From CBDBJK01 sp965206395 (GTDB lineage Bacteria > Chloroflexota > Dehalococcoidia > Lucifugimonadales > CATOSD01): DNA of 64,000 nucleotides. Under the pieces are notes generated by a model, which was given only the letters and a program-made list of their open reading frames with translations, searched no databases and was not told where the DNA came from. The position numbers and the translations under genes were made by a program. Shown piece after piece: positions 45,729 to 54,611 of this stretch (its first letter is position 1; each line of letters opens with the position of its first letter). The DNA lies in the NCBI GenBank assembly GCA_965206395.1, contig CBDBJK010000036.1, positions 248,001 through 312,000 on the forward strand, written 5' to 3'.

Positions 45729-45910
45729 GTTTGTACGCCGCAGCCCGACCGCGTGAGACCAAGGCGTTGAGTTCCTGTTGTTCGTCGGTAGTCAGTCTGA
45801 TACGGTACTTCTTGGTAGACATCATGGTTCCTCCTCGGTTCAACGTTACGATTGAACCCCCAAGAGGAACAATGACTATCATGGTATTCATTTCAATGAT
45901 GTTGGACCAC
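45729..45910 (-). mobile_element. IS630-family element, copy 5 (182-bp terminal fragment)
   Basis: Identical to the transposase-start end of the other copies (ends GTTGGACCAC, TA at 45911-45912). It encodes only MNTMIVIVPLGGSIVTLNRG to about residue 54, after which the reading enters IS3-b. It interrupts the glycosyltransferase at 45912. Confidence 0.92.
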
Positions 45911-45911
45911 T

Positions 45912-46414
45912 AGCTTGTCTTGGCGCGTTACACCAAACTGAAGCGCAAGCTCTCGATCATGCTCGGAAACGCAGATGATCCTGGTGGTCGCCCTTGCCGC
46001 AAGACGTTCGGCCTGGGCAAGGAGCCAGCGCTTCCAGTACGGCCGCCCTTCAATGAACGCCCAGCCATGAGCGGTGAACAGAACTGGTTTGAATCTCAAT
46101 ACGAAGCAGCATAGCCGCGCCGCGAAGCCTGCTTTAGTGCTGTGGGCATGAACCAGATCAGGCTTGAAGCTCTTGATTGCCCGATACACACCCCACAGCG
46201 ATTTGATGTCTTCAACAGGCTTTCCGAAGCCAACGAAGTGAGGATTTGGAAAGACGCTCACCTCAAGCTTTTCGGCCTCTTCCATCAGTCTCGGCTCAGG
46301 GGCGGCGACCAGACCGACGGTATGCCCCTGCTCCACCATATGCTCCATGAGCTTGATCACGTGGTTGGGAGCGCCGCCAAACTCTGCTGCTGTTATAACG
46401 TAAAGTATTCTCAT
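45912..46414 (-). pseudogene. Glycosyltransferase family 4, N-terminal half (cut by IS630 copy 5)
   Basis: MRILYVITAAEFGGAPNHVI is the GT4 N-terminal Rossmann domain with the G-G-A-x-x-H loop. PDLVHAHSTKAGFAARLC and VLFTAHGWAFIEGRP follow, and CVSEHDRELALQFGV marks the end of the first domain. The donor-binding C-terminal domain is missing because IS630 copy 5 begins there. It was the last gene of the minus-strand polysaccharide cluster. Confidence 0.9.
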
Positions 46415-46454
46415 TGAGCTTCAGCTCCAACCGACAACCAGTGCCCCGCCAAAC

Positions 46455-47750
46455 CTAGCCATGAGCGCCAGCGTTTCCTTCCATAACTTCCTGTACGCCA
46501 GTCCGGTTACCAGCGTATTCCTTGTGCTGTTTGACGAGAACGTAGCTTGAACCTATCAGCGCCATTACCAGCCACCAGTGACGCTGGTAAAGCGCCTCAA
46601 TGCCAAGCGAAAAGCCGAGCATGACCACGTGCGCCAGTATCAATCCTAATATCAGAGGTTTGTACGTCCTCTCAGCCAATGCATATGCAGATACGCCTTT
46701 CAAGAGAATCCCAAAGGCAAGGCCAGTGAACACGATAATTCCGATCAGCCCAAATTCCCCGGCAAACCAACCAACCGTATTGTGAACGAACAGTCCCTCA
46801 GAACGGACTGTTCCAAGACCTACACCCCAGATTGGACTCTGCTGAAATGAGCTATACGCCACCCCGATCTGGTCCGCTCTTTGCCCGATTTGAGTTTGAC
46901 GAGTAGCCAGATCGATTGCAAACTGAAAGAATTCCATTCCGAATATCGCAAGCAATGCCACCCCTGCGATTGCAGACAAAATGCCCAGCCTTAAAACAAG
47001 GCGAGGCCTCCATGCCACTATTATCAACAGGGCCACGGCCAGACCCAGCCATGCCGAACGCGAAGATGTCAGAATTATACCGGTGACGAGAATCAAGGCT
47101 GTAACCAATCCCCAGGTGGGATTTACCAGGCGAGGGCGAGCGTAAGAGCCTGCGAGGAGAATGACGAGGGCTACGACCAGAAGCCCACCGAAGGCGTTAG
47201 GATCAACCAGCAAGCCTGCCACCCTGTCCGTTCCGAAGTTGAGCCATGAGACATGATAGCCAGACAGATTTGCCATCGCAAACTCACCCACGCCCACAAT
47301 AGTGTTCAATACGACTGCAAGAATGAACACCCGCAGCAGCCATCGAACGCGCTCCCAACTGACGGCAAACGAAGTGAGCGCCAGATAGGAGGACAAAAGC
47401 AACACAAGTCCTATCTCTTTGTTGACGATAGCGTACCTGGTGATTTCGCCAGTCCTCAAAGTCGCAACCAGCGCGCCTGCGGCAAACATTAGCGGCAGCG
47501 CCCACAAGCTTGGAGTCCATGCACGGGGAATAACTCTAAGTTGAGGCAGGCTCAGCAAGACGAATGCGAGCAGAAAGACATCAGAAGGCGCAATCCGAAA
47601 CCCAATGTTGGAGTTGAATTGCACAGGCAAAAAGAAGACGTACCCGACAATCAGGTAGCCCAGAATTCCAACAGACTTTCGATGGGCGGTCTGGTTGTCA
47701 TGCCCGGACGCCGTCTGAGTCAAGCCACGTCGGACCGAAGAACCAATCAA
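46455..47750 (-). CDS. O-antigen ligase/polymerase family membrane protein
   Basis: 431 aa with about ten membrane helices. The Wzy_C/O-antigen-ligase region shows LILVTGIILTSSRSAWLGLA and SPIWGVGLGTVRSEGLFVHN (the large periplasmic loop with a conserved His) followed by GEFGLIGIIVFTGLAFG. Such proteins join or polymerise lipid-linked glycans on the outer face of the cytoplasmic membrane. In line with its cluster (flippase, two GT4s, methyltransferase) it likely finishes a surface polysaccharide. Ligase versus polymerase cannot be told. 40 bp separate it from the next GT4. Confidence 0.88.
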   Translation of the reverse strand: MIGSSVRRGLTQTASGHDNQTAHRKSVGILGYLIVGYVFFLPVQFNSNIGFRIAPSDVFLLAFVLLSLPQLRVIPRAWTPSLWALPLMFAAGALVATLRTGEITRYAIVNKEIGLVLLLSSYLALTSFAVSWERVRWLLRVFILAVVLNTIVGVGEFAMANLSGYHVSWLNFGTDRVAGLLVDPNAFGGLLVVALVILLAGSYARPRLVNPTWGLVTALILVTGIILTSSRSAWLGLAVALLIIVAWRPRLVLRLGILSAIAGVALLAIFGMEFFQFAIDLATRQTQIGQRADQIGVAYSSFQQSPIWGVGLGTVRSEGLFVHNTVGWFAGEFGLIGIIVFTGLAFGILLKGVSAYALAERTYKPLILGLILAHVVMLGFSLGIEALYQRHWWLVMALIGSSYVLVKQHKEYAGNRTGVQEVMEGNAGAHG

Positions 47751-47796
47751 CTACATCATCCTCCCAACAAGCATTATGACCATCTTCAAATTTCTC

Positions 47797-48480
47797 TCAC
47801 TTGTTGCCATTCCTACGCGGTTGACAAACCCATATGAATCTTTGGACGAAGTGGCCTAGACCGAATCGAGGATTTGCTTCTAGCGGCAGGCAAACCCTGA
47901 AGGGAGGAAACCCTATCCCTTGGTATTTCACAATGCTCAACCCAGCTTCGTCTATGATGGCTCGCATCTCTTTCTCGGAATTGTAATGAGTGTATACAGG
48001 AGACCCCTTAAGGCGAAGGCGCTCCAAAATGGCCCGGTAGCCCCATGAGTTCCACAGGTCGATAATAACGGTCCCTTCTTCCGATACAGCTCCGCGCAGT
48101 TGTTTAAGGGCATCAAGTGGGTTCTCTAGATGGGGTAGGACTCTCAGGCAAACCGCGATATCAAAGGTTCCGTAGCCTTCTATGGAATTCAGCTCATGAA
48201 TATCCATAACATTGGTTGTCAAGTTTTTGTATCCTGAGAGGTTAGCTTTTAACCTTTCCAACATTCGAGGGGATACATCGACTGCGGTCACTTGCCTTAA
48301 GTTGTCGAGCAAGAACTTGGTGACACGACCAGTGCCTGCGCCCACCTCTAGGCAATTCCCATCCTTCAAATGTGTCTGAATGAAGCTGTGCTCTAATTCG
48401 GCTACCCGACGAAGGTACGTGCTCCCATATCGGAGGTCGTCGTACCTCTCCGCTAGCTCGTCATAAAACTCCTTAACCAT
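47797..48480 (-). CDS. Class I SAM-dependent methyltransferase
   Basis: 227 aa from ATG at 48480, overlapping the upstream GT4 stop by 8 nt; a TTG at 48489 is an alternative start. Motif I CLEVGAGTGRVTKFLL, motif II-like VTAVDVSPRMLERLK, post-I FDIAVCLRVLPHLENP. Likely methylates a sugar or lipid intermediate of the polysaccharide, judged by position only. Confidence 0.9.
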   Translation of the reverse strand: MVKEFYDELAERYDDLRYGSTYLRRVAELEHSFIQTHLKDGNCLEVGAGTGRVTKFLLDNLRQVTAVDVSPRMLERLKANLSGYKNLTTNVMDIHELNSIEGYGTFDIAVCLRVLPHLENPLDALKQLRGAVSEEGTVIIDLWNSWGYRAILERLRLKGSPVYTHYNSEKEMRAIIDEAGLSIVKYQGIGFPPFRVCLPLEANPRFGLGHFVQRFIWVCQPRRNGNK

Positions 48481-49561
48481 GTCGGGCAAGCTCCTTGTAA
48501 AGCTCTACAAGCGAAAGCACGGTTTGGGAAGGATTGTACTCCAAAGCCTTGCGATATGCATTTTTAGCGTATTTCTTATAGCACTCTGAATTCGTTATCA
48601 GAAGATAGAGGGCGTCAGCTAAACTACTGGAATCCTCATGTTGAAAAACGATTCCACACCCCTTCGCTATGACAGGCATTTCACCCATGTCAGAGACTAT
48701 GACGGGTTTGCCGTAACTCATAGCCTCTATGAGACGCAATGGGAATCCCATCCTGGTTGGGAAGGCTCTTGGTATCACCACCAGATCGTGTTCCCGATAG
48801 AGAATCCCCGGATCATCCACTGATCGTTCCCAACGAAACCAATCTACCAGGTTATGCTTCTTGATCCTTTCCCTTATCTGTTCGCTATAGCCAGCTTCGC
48901 CATAACCATTCCAGGCCAAGGTAACAATCAAATCGCCTGGCTCGATTCTCGTTTTAAGCAGAGCCACAGCGTCTACTAAAGTGTGCACCCCACGCGCCGG
49001 TTCCATAGCTCCGAGATATAAAACACTGCCTTTGGGCGAATGGCTATCGCGAATCTGATTATGTTCTGCATCCTTTTCATCGCTTATGCTGTTCATATGA
49101 GGAGACAGGGGCGGAAAATCGAGCGACTCTGGGAAAAACTCTCTAAGGTAACTGCCGCCCGTGATAATCTGATCTGCACGTAGAAGGAACCTATATCCGA
49201 AAACTAAATCTCCCCGCCCAGGAACGTGAAGCAAAAGCGGAACACCAGACAAAGTTCTGATAATGAAGCATTTAAGACCTACGATGGGGGAGACATCGCT
49301 GATTAGATGGATGGCATCAACATTTTGCTGCCGCGCCTCTCTAGCTGCTTTCCACCAGAAAACCATGAGCTTAATGAGAATCCAGGGAAGCACCCAACGA
49401 GCGGGGTTCTCAGCACTTTGATCCTTACCGCTATCCTTCGAGAAGACCTTCGTAGTTATCCCTAAATCCGTTAGTCGTTCTTCCATAACTCTTACCATGT
49501 TCTTCACACCCTCATCCCAAGGAGGGCCGTAGCGAGAACACACGATCATGACCTTCATCAT
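48473..49561 (-). CDS. Glycosyltransferase family 4
   Basis: 362 aa from ATG at 49561 (AGAAGCGGG upstream; the longer open frame to 49744 overlaps the flippase gene and is unlikely). The N-terminal domain starts MMKVMIVCSRYGPPWDEGVK. The C-terminal GT4 signature reads VLYLGAMEPARGVHTLVDAV and PLRLIEAMSYGKPVIVSDMG (the E-x7-E donor site, here RAFPTRMGFPLRLIEAM). Transfers a nucleotide-sugar-derived residue onto a lipid-linked acceptor in the cytoplasm. Confidence 0.92.
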   Translation of the reverse strand: MMKVMIVCSRYGPPWDEGVKNMVRVMEERLTDLGITTKVFSKDSGKDQSAENPARWVLPWILIKLMVFWWKAAREARQQNVDAIHLISDVSPIVGLKCFIIRTLSGVPLLLHVPGRGDLVFGYRFLLRADQIITGGSYLREFFPESLDFPPLSPHMNSISDEKDAEHNQIRDSHSPKGSVLYLGAMEPARGVHTLVDAVALLKTRIEPGDLIVTLAWNGYGEAGYSEQIRERIKKHNLVDWFRWERSVDDPGILYREHDLVVIPRAFPTRMGFPLRLIEAMSYGKPVIVSDMGEMPVIAKGCGIVFQHEDSSSLADALYLLITNSECYKKYAKNAYRKALEYNPSQTVLSLVELYKELARHG

Positions 49562-49605
49562 CCCGCTTCTGAGAACATCACTGGATTCATCATCCCCTGC
49601 GCTCC

Positions 49606-51024
49606 TCACGCACCCCTCCTCAGACTGATATTTCCCGGCGCAGTCGTATGAATTCCCAGCCTTCGATACACCCACATAGCCAGCAGGACGTTCCATATGA
49701 CCAGGCTGGTTGCGGTTGCGGTTGCCGCCCCTTCTATCCCCCATCGAGGTATCAGTATGGCATTGAGCGCTACGTTTATTGACGCGGCGATACCTGCGAT
49801 GATGGCGGCGTCGCGTTCATGTCCCGTCATCGTGAGCAGAAAGCCGACCGAACCCATTGCCACGTTCACGTTAATAAGCTGGCCTGCAGCCAGAATCGAC
49901 AGAGCGGTCGTGCCCTGCGTAAACTCCTGACCGAAGACCAGCATGAACCACCGGCCAAATAAGATGAATCCCAACCCCAAAGGCAGAGAGAGCAACAGAA
50001 CTATCCTGGCGCTGAACGTAACAGAGCGCTGTAGTTGCTTCATGTCGTCGGTGGCATGCAAGCTTGCGATAATGGGGGCCAACGCTATTTGAACTGGCAC
50101 CAGGATGAACAGGATAAGCTCTGCTCCACGAGTGGCGACCCTGTACACACCGGCAGCTTCGGCCCCCTTCAAAGCGCCCAGCATAATGATGTCCGTCTGG
50201 TAATTCACTACCTGCATGCCACCTACGAACAACAAAGGCATCGCACTTTGTGCCCACGCCCGTGTCTCATAATTAGGGGATGCCTCCTTGACGGTCTGAG
50301 GAAGATGGCGCATTAGCAGCACCACCGCGACAACAAAGGCAGCTCCAGCAGCCATCACATGCAGGCCAACAGCCCATATCGCACTGAAGTCGCTTCCAAG
50401 AAGCAGGTAAGCTCCCCCTATCAGAGCGACAAGCAAAAGAGGGCGTACCAGAGCGTCAGGCAACTCCCCGACCACCACCTTATGAAGCCCACGTAGGGCT
50501 GTTATCCTGATTCGAGTGAGTGCCGCTATGGGAAGCATGATGAGAGCGATCCATAACGCTCCGACGGACTGAGGGTCGAAACGATCTTTCAGGCTCCAAG
50601 CGATGATAGCTACTAACAATGCCAGACCAATAGAGACGAGTAGCGCCGCCTGGTTCGCCCGACGCAGCAGACCTTGCGTCAGACCCCACGCCGATTGTGT
50701 CTGGTAGGCCGCTATGTTGCGAACAAGCATCTGAAGCACGCCTGCGTTCGTTGGGATGCCCAATAGGGTCACCAGCGCTGTGGCGTATGCGTAGACTCCG
50801 AATCCCTTCGCGCCGAGCGTACGAGCCAGCAGCACGCTTAACGCAAAGAGCGCAATTATAGACGCGATTCTGATAGAGAATATACCCAGCGCGCCTCTCA
50901 AAAAGTATGCTTTGAGGCCGCCTCGTCTTCCCTCTTGCCGGAGATTGTCTGGGCTATCTCTTTGATGCGCATATCGTCTCTTGAATATTAATGCCGACCA
51001 CCATTGTACAGACATACAAGGCAC
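49606..51024 (-). CDS. Polysaccharide flippase (Wzx/MATE-like)
   Basis: 472 aa with about 14 membrane helices. The N-terminal motif LARTLGAKGFGVYAYATALV is typical of the polysaccharide-synthesis exporter family; later DIIMLGALKGAEAAGVYRVA and GQEFTQGTTALSILAAGQLI also fit. It flips lipid-linked oligosaccharides across the cytoplasmic membrane. First gene of the minus-strand cluster. The annotated start could be shortened to the region of KAYFLRGALGIFSIR. Confidence 0.92.
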   Translation of the reverse strand: MPCMSVQWWSALIFKRRYAHQRDSPDNLRQEGRRGGLKAYFLRGALGIFSIRIASIIALFALSVLLARTLGAKGFGVYAYATALVTLLGIPTNAGVLQMLVRNIAAYQTQSAWGLTQGLLRRANQAALLVSIGLALLVAIIAWSLKDRFDPQSVGALWIALIMLPIAALTRIRITALRGLHKVVVGELPDALVRPLLLVALIGGAYLLLGSDFSAIWAVGLHVMAAGAAFVVAVVLLMRHLPQTVKEASPNYETRAWAQSAMPLLFVGGMQVVNYQTDIIMLGALKGAEAAGVYRVATRGAELILFILVPVQIALAPIIASLHATDDMKQLQRSVTFSARIVLLLSLPLGLGFILFGRWFMLVFGQEFTQGTTALSILAAGQLINVNVAMGSVGFLLTMTGHERDAAIIAGIAASINVALNAILIPRWGIEGAATATATSLVIWNVLLAMWVYRRLGIHTTAPGNISLRRGA

Positions 51025-51083
51025 TACAACATTTCGTTATTTTACATAACTAACACGAATGATGCAAGAGACGGACGGGGGTA

Positions 51084-51152
51084 AAGGGTTTAGGGTAAAG
51101 GGTTTAGGGTCGGGTTGGGGCACTTTCCCTAAACCCTTTACCCTAAACCCTT
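51084..51152. terminator. 26-bp perfect inverted repeat of TTTAGGG-like units between lysS and the flippase gene
   Basis: Arms 51084-51109 (AAGGGTTTAGGGTAAAGGGT...) and 51127-51152 are perfect mirrors over 26 bp with a 17-nt loop, ending three bases from the lysS stop. In RNA this would be a very stable hairpin and likely separates lysS from the downstream polysaccharide genes. There is no T-run, so it may be a repeat element serving as a terminator. Confidence 0.65.
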
Positions 51153-51154
51153 AT

Positions 51155-52639
51155 CTATCTGGTGCGTAGCTGCGGAAAAAGCACTACCTCGCGGATGCTA
51201 TGGTGGCCGGAGAGAAGCATCGCCAGGCGGTCGATACCCATGCCAAGGCCACCTGCCGGTGGCATACCGTGTTCGATAGCTACCAGGAAATCCTCGTCTA
51301 GCCTGTCCATCTCCTCTTCCTGGTACTCGGCGCGCAGGGTTTCCTGATCTTCGAAGCGTCGCCGCTGGTCGATGGGGTCGTTAAGCTCGGTGAAGGCGTT
51401 GCATATCTCCATACCCGACACGAAGCCCTCGAAGCGCTCGACGACTCTCGGGTCGTCTTTCTTCTTCTTGGACAGAGGCGACATCGCCACAGGGTAGTCA
51501 ACGAGGAACGTCGGCTGCACAAGGTGATGCTCCACCTTTGTGGAGATTAGCTTGTCCAGCAGGCCGGCCCAGCTTACCTGCTGGCTCACGTCCACGCCCA
51601 CAAGCTTCATCTCAGTGCTCAAAGATTCGATGTCAGGATAATCAAGGAAGTCGATTCCACTGTGCTTGATAATCTCGTCACGCAGACTGAGCCTGGGCCA
51701 TGGCGGTGTGAAGTCGATGCGATTGCCATCGAACTCGATGACGGCAGTGCCAAGAACAACCTGCGCCACACTGGACACCATGTCCTCGACCATCCGCATA
51801 ACGTCATTGTAGTCCACGAACGACTCGTAGCTCTCCATCATGGTGAACTCCGGGTTATGCTGAAGGTCTACGCCCTCGTTGCGGAATACCCTGCCAATCT
51901 CGTAGACCTTTTCGATTCCGCCGACGATGAGCCGCTTGAGGTAAAGCTCGGTGGCGATGCGAAGGTACAGATCGCGGTCAAGGCTATTGTGGTGAGTGAT
52001 GAACGGGTGGGCCATCGCTCCGGCGGCGACTGGAACCAGAATCGGCGTCTCCACCTCAACGAAGCCGCGTTCATCCATGAAGCGGCGCATCGCGCTTATA
52101 ATTCGAGGGCGTAGAGTTGCGACGCGGCGCGCTTCTTCGTTGGCAATAAGGTCGAGGTATCGCTGCCTGTACCGTATCTCGACATCGGTGAGACCGTGCC
52201 ACTTCTCAGGCAATGGCCGCAGCGACTTGCAAAGCATCGTGAATTCCTGGGCTTCGAGGGTTATCTGGCCCGTGCGGGTTCTAAACAACGGGCCGCGAAC
52301 TCCCAGCCAGTCGCCCAGGTCAAAGTCTTGCAGAATTTCGTAAGTATCCGAAAGCACGTTGCGCCGAAACAACACCTGTATCCGTCCGAATCCATCGAGC
52401 AAGTCGGCAAAGGTCGCGTTTCCCATGCCTCGAAGAGCAACGATTCGCCCGGCAACGGATACCTCTTCCGTGCGAGTGTCTTGTCCCTGTCGACTCTCCT
52501 CGGTCTCAAAAAGGGCTGTGGCCTCCTGACTGGTATGTGTGCGGTCATAGTTGTTAGGGTACGGCTCTATTCCTCTAGCCCTGAGCCTCTCTAGTTTTTC
52601 GAGGCGCACCTTGACCAGTTCATTCTCTTCATCTGCCAC
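51155..52639 (-). CDS. lysS: Lysyl-tRNA synthetase, class II
   Basis: 494 aa, usual length. The N-terminal OB-fold anticodon-binding domain (VSVAGRIVALRGMGNATFAD) is followed by class II motif 1 (DERGFVEVETPIL), motif 2 (GRVFRNEGVDLQHNPEFTMM) and motif 3 (GLGMGIDRLAMLLSGHHSIR). It charges tRNA-Lys in the cytoplasm. 29 bp downstream of greA, a pairing often conserved in bacteria; probably one transcript. Confidence 0.97.
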   Translation of the reverse strand: MADEENELVKVRLEKLERLRARGIEPYPNNYDRTHTSQEATALFETEESRQGQDTRTEEVSVAGRIVALRGMGNATFADLLDGFGRIQVLFRRNVLSDTYEILQDFDLGDWLGVRGPLFRTRTGQITLEAQEFTMLCKSLRPLPEKWHGLTDVEIRYRQRYLDLIANEEARRVATLRPRIISAMRRFMDERGFVEVETPILVPVAAGAMAHPFITHHNSLDRDLYLRIATELYLKRLIVGGIEKVYEIGRVFRNEGVDLQHNPEFTMMESYESFVDYNDVMRMVEDMVSSVAQVVLGTAVIEFDGNRIDFTPPWPRLSLRDEIIKHSGIDFLDYPDIESLSTEMKLVGVDVSQQVSWAGLLDKLISTKVEHHLVQPTFLVDYPVAMSPLSKKKKDDPRVVERFEGFVSGMEICNAFTELNDPIDQRRRFEDQETLRAEYQEEEMDRLDEDFLVAIEHGMPPAGGLGMGIDRLAMLLSGHHSIREVVLFPQLRTR

Positions 52640-52668
52640 GGTTACGAGGCCCTCCTGGAATTGACGCT

Positions 52669-53139
52669 CTAGCGAATTCTGGTGATGGTGAGTTTGACGA
52701 CTCCCGAAGGAGCGTTCACTTCCACTTCATCCCCGACTTTGTGCCCAAAAAGGGCATGCCCTACCGGGGACTCGTTGGAATTTTTGCCTTCCAAGGGCGC
52801 GGCCTCGGCGCTTCCGACGACTCTGTAGCTCTGCTTCGTGCCCCGTGCGTTTTCAACAGTTACCGAAGAGCCTATGCCCACCGAGTCCTTTTGTTTGCGG
52901 CCTTTGGGAGCCACAACCGCGTTGGCGAGTATGTTCTCCAACTCTCGGATGCGTCCCTCGGCGAACGACTGCGCATTCTTGGCTTCATCATATTCAGCGT
53001 TATCTACGTTCCCGCCAGATTCGTGAGCCTTGTGAATGCGATCAGCTACCTCGCCACGCCGGACATTTTTGAGATGGTCTAATTCTTCTTGCAGTTGCTT
53101 CAGGCCATCTGGAGTGAGATAAGTCTCCCTTTGTGCCAT
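52669..53139 (-). CDS. greA: Transcription elongation factor GreA
   Basis: 156 aa from ATG at 53139 (MAQRETYLTPDGLKQLQEEL), preceded by GGGAG; the longer frame to 53157 adds six residues without support. The N-terminal coiled coil has the acidic tip (GNVDNAEYDEAKNAQSFAEG) and the C-terminal FKBP-like domain has ESPVGHALFGHKVGDEVEV. GreA rescues backtracked RNA polymerase by stimulating transcript cleavage. Confidence 0.97.
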   Translation of the reverse strand: MAQRETYLTPDGLKQLQEELDHLKNVRRGEVADRIHKAHESGGNVDNAEYDEAKNAQSFAEGRIRELENILANAVVAPKGRKQKDSVGIGSSVTVENARGTKQSYRVVGSAEAAPLEGKNSNESPVGHALFGHKVGDEVEVNAPSGVVKLTITRIR

Positions 53140-53535
53140 GGCAATACTCCCGAACAACCAACAAGACTGAAAGGCCGCCGGTTTTCGGAGGCTTCTCTCT
53201 CAGCCGTGCTGACATTCTACTCAGCATGTGCCATCTTGTAAATCTCTTGCATAGCATTTCCCGAAACCTGTTGGCATTCTCGTGTGAACAAAGGGATTCC
53301 TTGTTCTCGGCCTCCTCTATTACTACAGAATAAAAACGAGGCAGAATCTTGAACTTTTCTGAAAATTGCTCTTGATTTTGCTTTACCCCGCAATCAGGTC
53401 ATGCTAGCATTCGCGCAGGCTAGGCTGTAAACTCCCACTTGGAATGTTTTGTGAGGGTGAGACGAGGGTATCGAAGCGAGGGCGGGATAGCTGTATTTAA
53501 GCCGATGCAGTACTCCAACGGAGGCCCAGCAGCCC
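53140..53535. promoter_or_regulatory. Divergent promoter region greA / rsmD
   Basis: About 395 bp between two divergently oriented housekeeping operons, so promoters for both must lie here. I cannot fix -35/-10 boxes with confidence. GGAGG at about 53519-53523 precedes rsmD. No coding frame is convincing. Confidence 0.5.
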
Positions 53536-54099
53536 ATGAGCGTTAGGATCACGGGTGGCGAACACAGAGGTCGCAGGCTTGGCTCATACAGAGGCAGTGA
53601 CCTTAGACCTACGTCAGACAGGGTTCGTGGAGCCATCTTCTCAATCCTTGGGGCAGACGCGGTGGAGGGCGTGCGAGTGCTTGACCTATACTCCGGCACC
53701 GGAGCGCTCGGCATAGAGGCCTTGAGCAGGGGAGCTGTTTGGGTGGACTTTGTCGAGGCAAACGGCAGACGATGTCAGCAGATAGGCGAAAGCCTGCGTG
53801 AGTTGTCTCTGGAAAATAAGGGCAAGGTGTACAGGGCCAGAGTGGAGAATATCCTGGACTCCTTGCCAGAAGCGTACGAACTGATATTCGCCGACCCACC
53901 CTACGATACGCTTCCGTGGGCAAATCTGATGGACGGGTTAAGCAGGCATAGCCTGGTAAAACAAAACAGTGTCGTGGTAGCAGAGCATCGCTACGGCACA
54001 GCAATGGCAGAAAGGTATGACGGACTGGTACAGGTAAGCAGCCGACGCTACGGCGATACCTCCGTCTCATTCTATAAGGTTGGAGATACTAATGGCTAA
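53536..54099 (+). CDS. rsmD: 16S rRNA (guanine(966)-N2)-methyltransferase RsmD
   Basis: 187 aa. Conserved N-terminus RITGGEHRGRRLGSYRGSDL and RPTSDRVRGAIFSIL, SAM motif VLDLYSGTGALGIEALSRGA, and the catalytic LIFADPPYDTLPW (DPPY). Methylates G966 of 16S rRNA in the 30S subunit. Overlaps coaD by 8 nt, a widely conserved coupling. Confidence 0.96.
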   Translation: MSVRITGGEHRGRRLGSYRGSDLRPTSDRVRGAIFSILGADAVEGVRVLDLYSGTGALGIEALSRGAVWVDFVEANGRRCQQIGESLRELSLENKGKVYRARVENILDSLPEAYELIFADPPYDTLPWANLMDGLSRHSLVKQNSVVVAEHRYGTAMAERYDGLVQVSSRRYGDTSVSFYKVGDTNG

Positions 54100-54577
54100 A
54101 GCCATCTATCCGGGCAGCTTCGATCCGGCGCATAACGGCCACGTCGATGTTGCGACCAGAGCATCGAAGCTATTCGATGAATTATTGATTTGCGTGTACG
54201 ACGCTCCTCCCAAGTCCCTCATGTTCACGACAGATGAGCGAGTCGAGCTTTTCAGGAAGGCTGTCGCCCACCTGCCTAACGTTAAGGTGTTGCCCTTCAC
54301 CGGGCTAGCGCCGACAGTCGCTCGCAATCTAGGCGCTGAGTTCATTTTAAGAGGGTTGAGGGCCGGGTTCGATTTCGAAATGGAGTTTGAAATGGCGCTG
54401 ATGTGGCGAAATCTCGCTTCAGACATCGATGTCGTATGCATGATGAGTTCGTTAGAATACCAGTTTGTCTTTTCAAGCCGCATCAAAGAAGTGGTCGCTC
54501 TAGGGGGTAACATAGACAACCTCGTGCCATCACACGTCTCTGAGGCGCTGAAAGCTAAAGTCAATTCGCCCGATTAG
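54092..54577 (+). CDS. coaD: Phosphopantetheine adenylyltransferase
   Basis: 161 aa from ATG at 54092 (MAKAIYPGSFDPAHNGHVDV; TxGH-class HNGH motif). LRGLRAGFDFEMEFEMALMW and the C-terminal SSRIKEVVALGGNIDNLVPS are typical. It makes dephospho-CoA from phosphopantetheine and ATP, the penultimate CoA step. The longer frame from 54080 is rejected because MAKAIYPGSFDP matches the family start. Confidence 0.97.
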   Translation: MAKAIYPGSFDPAHNGHVDVATRASKLFDELLICVYDAPPKSLMFTTDERVELFRKAVAHLPNVKVLPFTGLAPTVARNLGAEFILRGLRAGFDFEMEFEMALMWRNLASDIDVVCMMSSLEYQFVFSSRIKEVVALGGNIDNLVPSHVSEALKAKVNSPD

Positions 54578-54611
54578 ACGCACGGTATAGTACCAGGAAA
54601 GGGGGAGCGCC

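Noticed and set aside
48473..49744. Longer version of the glycosyltransferase starting at 49744
   Set aside because: The extra 61 residues overlap the flippase gene and read as low-quality sequence; MMKVMIVCSRYG at 49561 is the normal GT4 start.
51061..51160. Possible linear-replicon telomere because of TTTAGGG-like units
   Set aside because: Only a few units, arranged as a hairpin between two chromosomal genes; the sequence continues normally on both sides.
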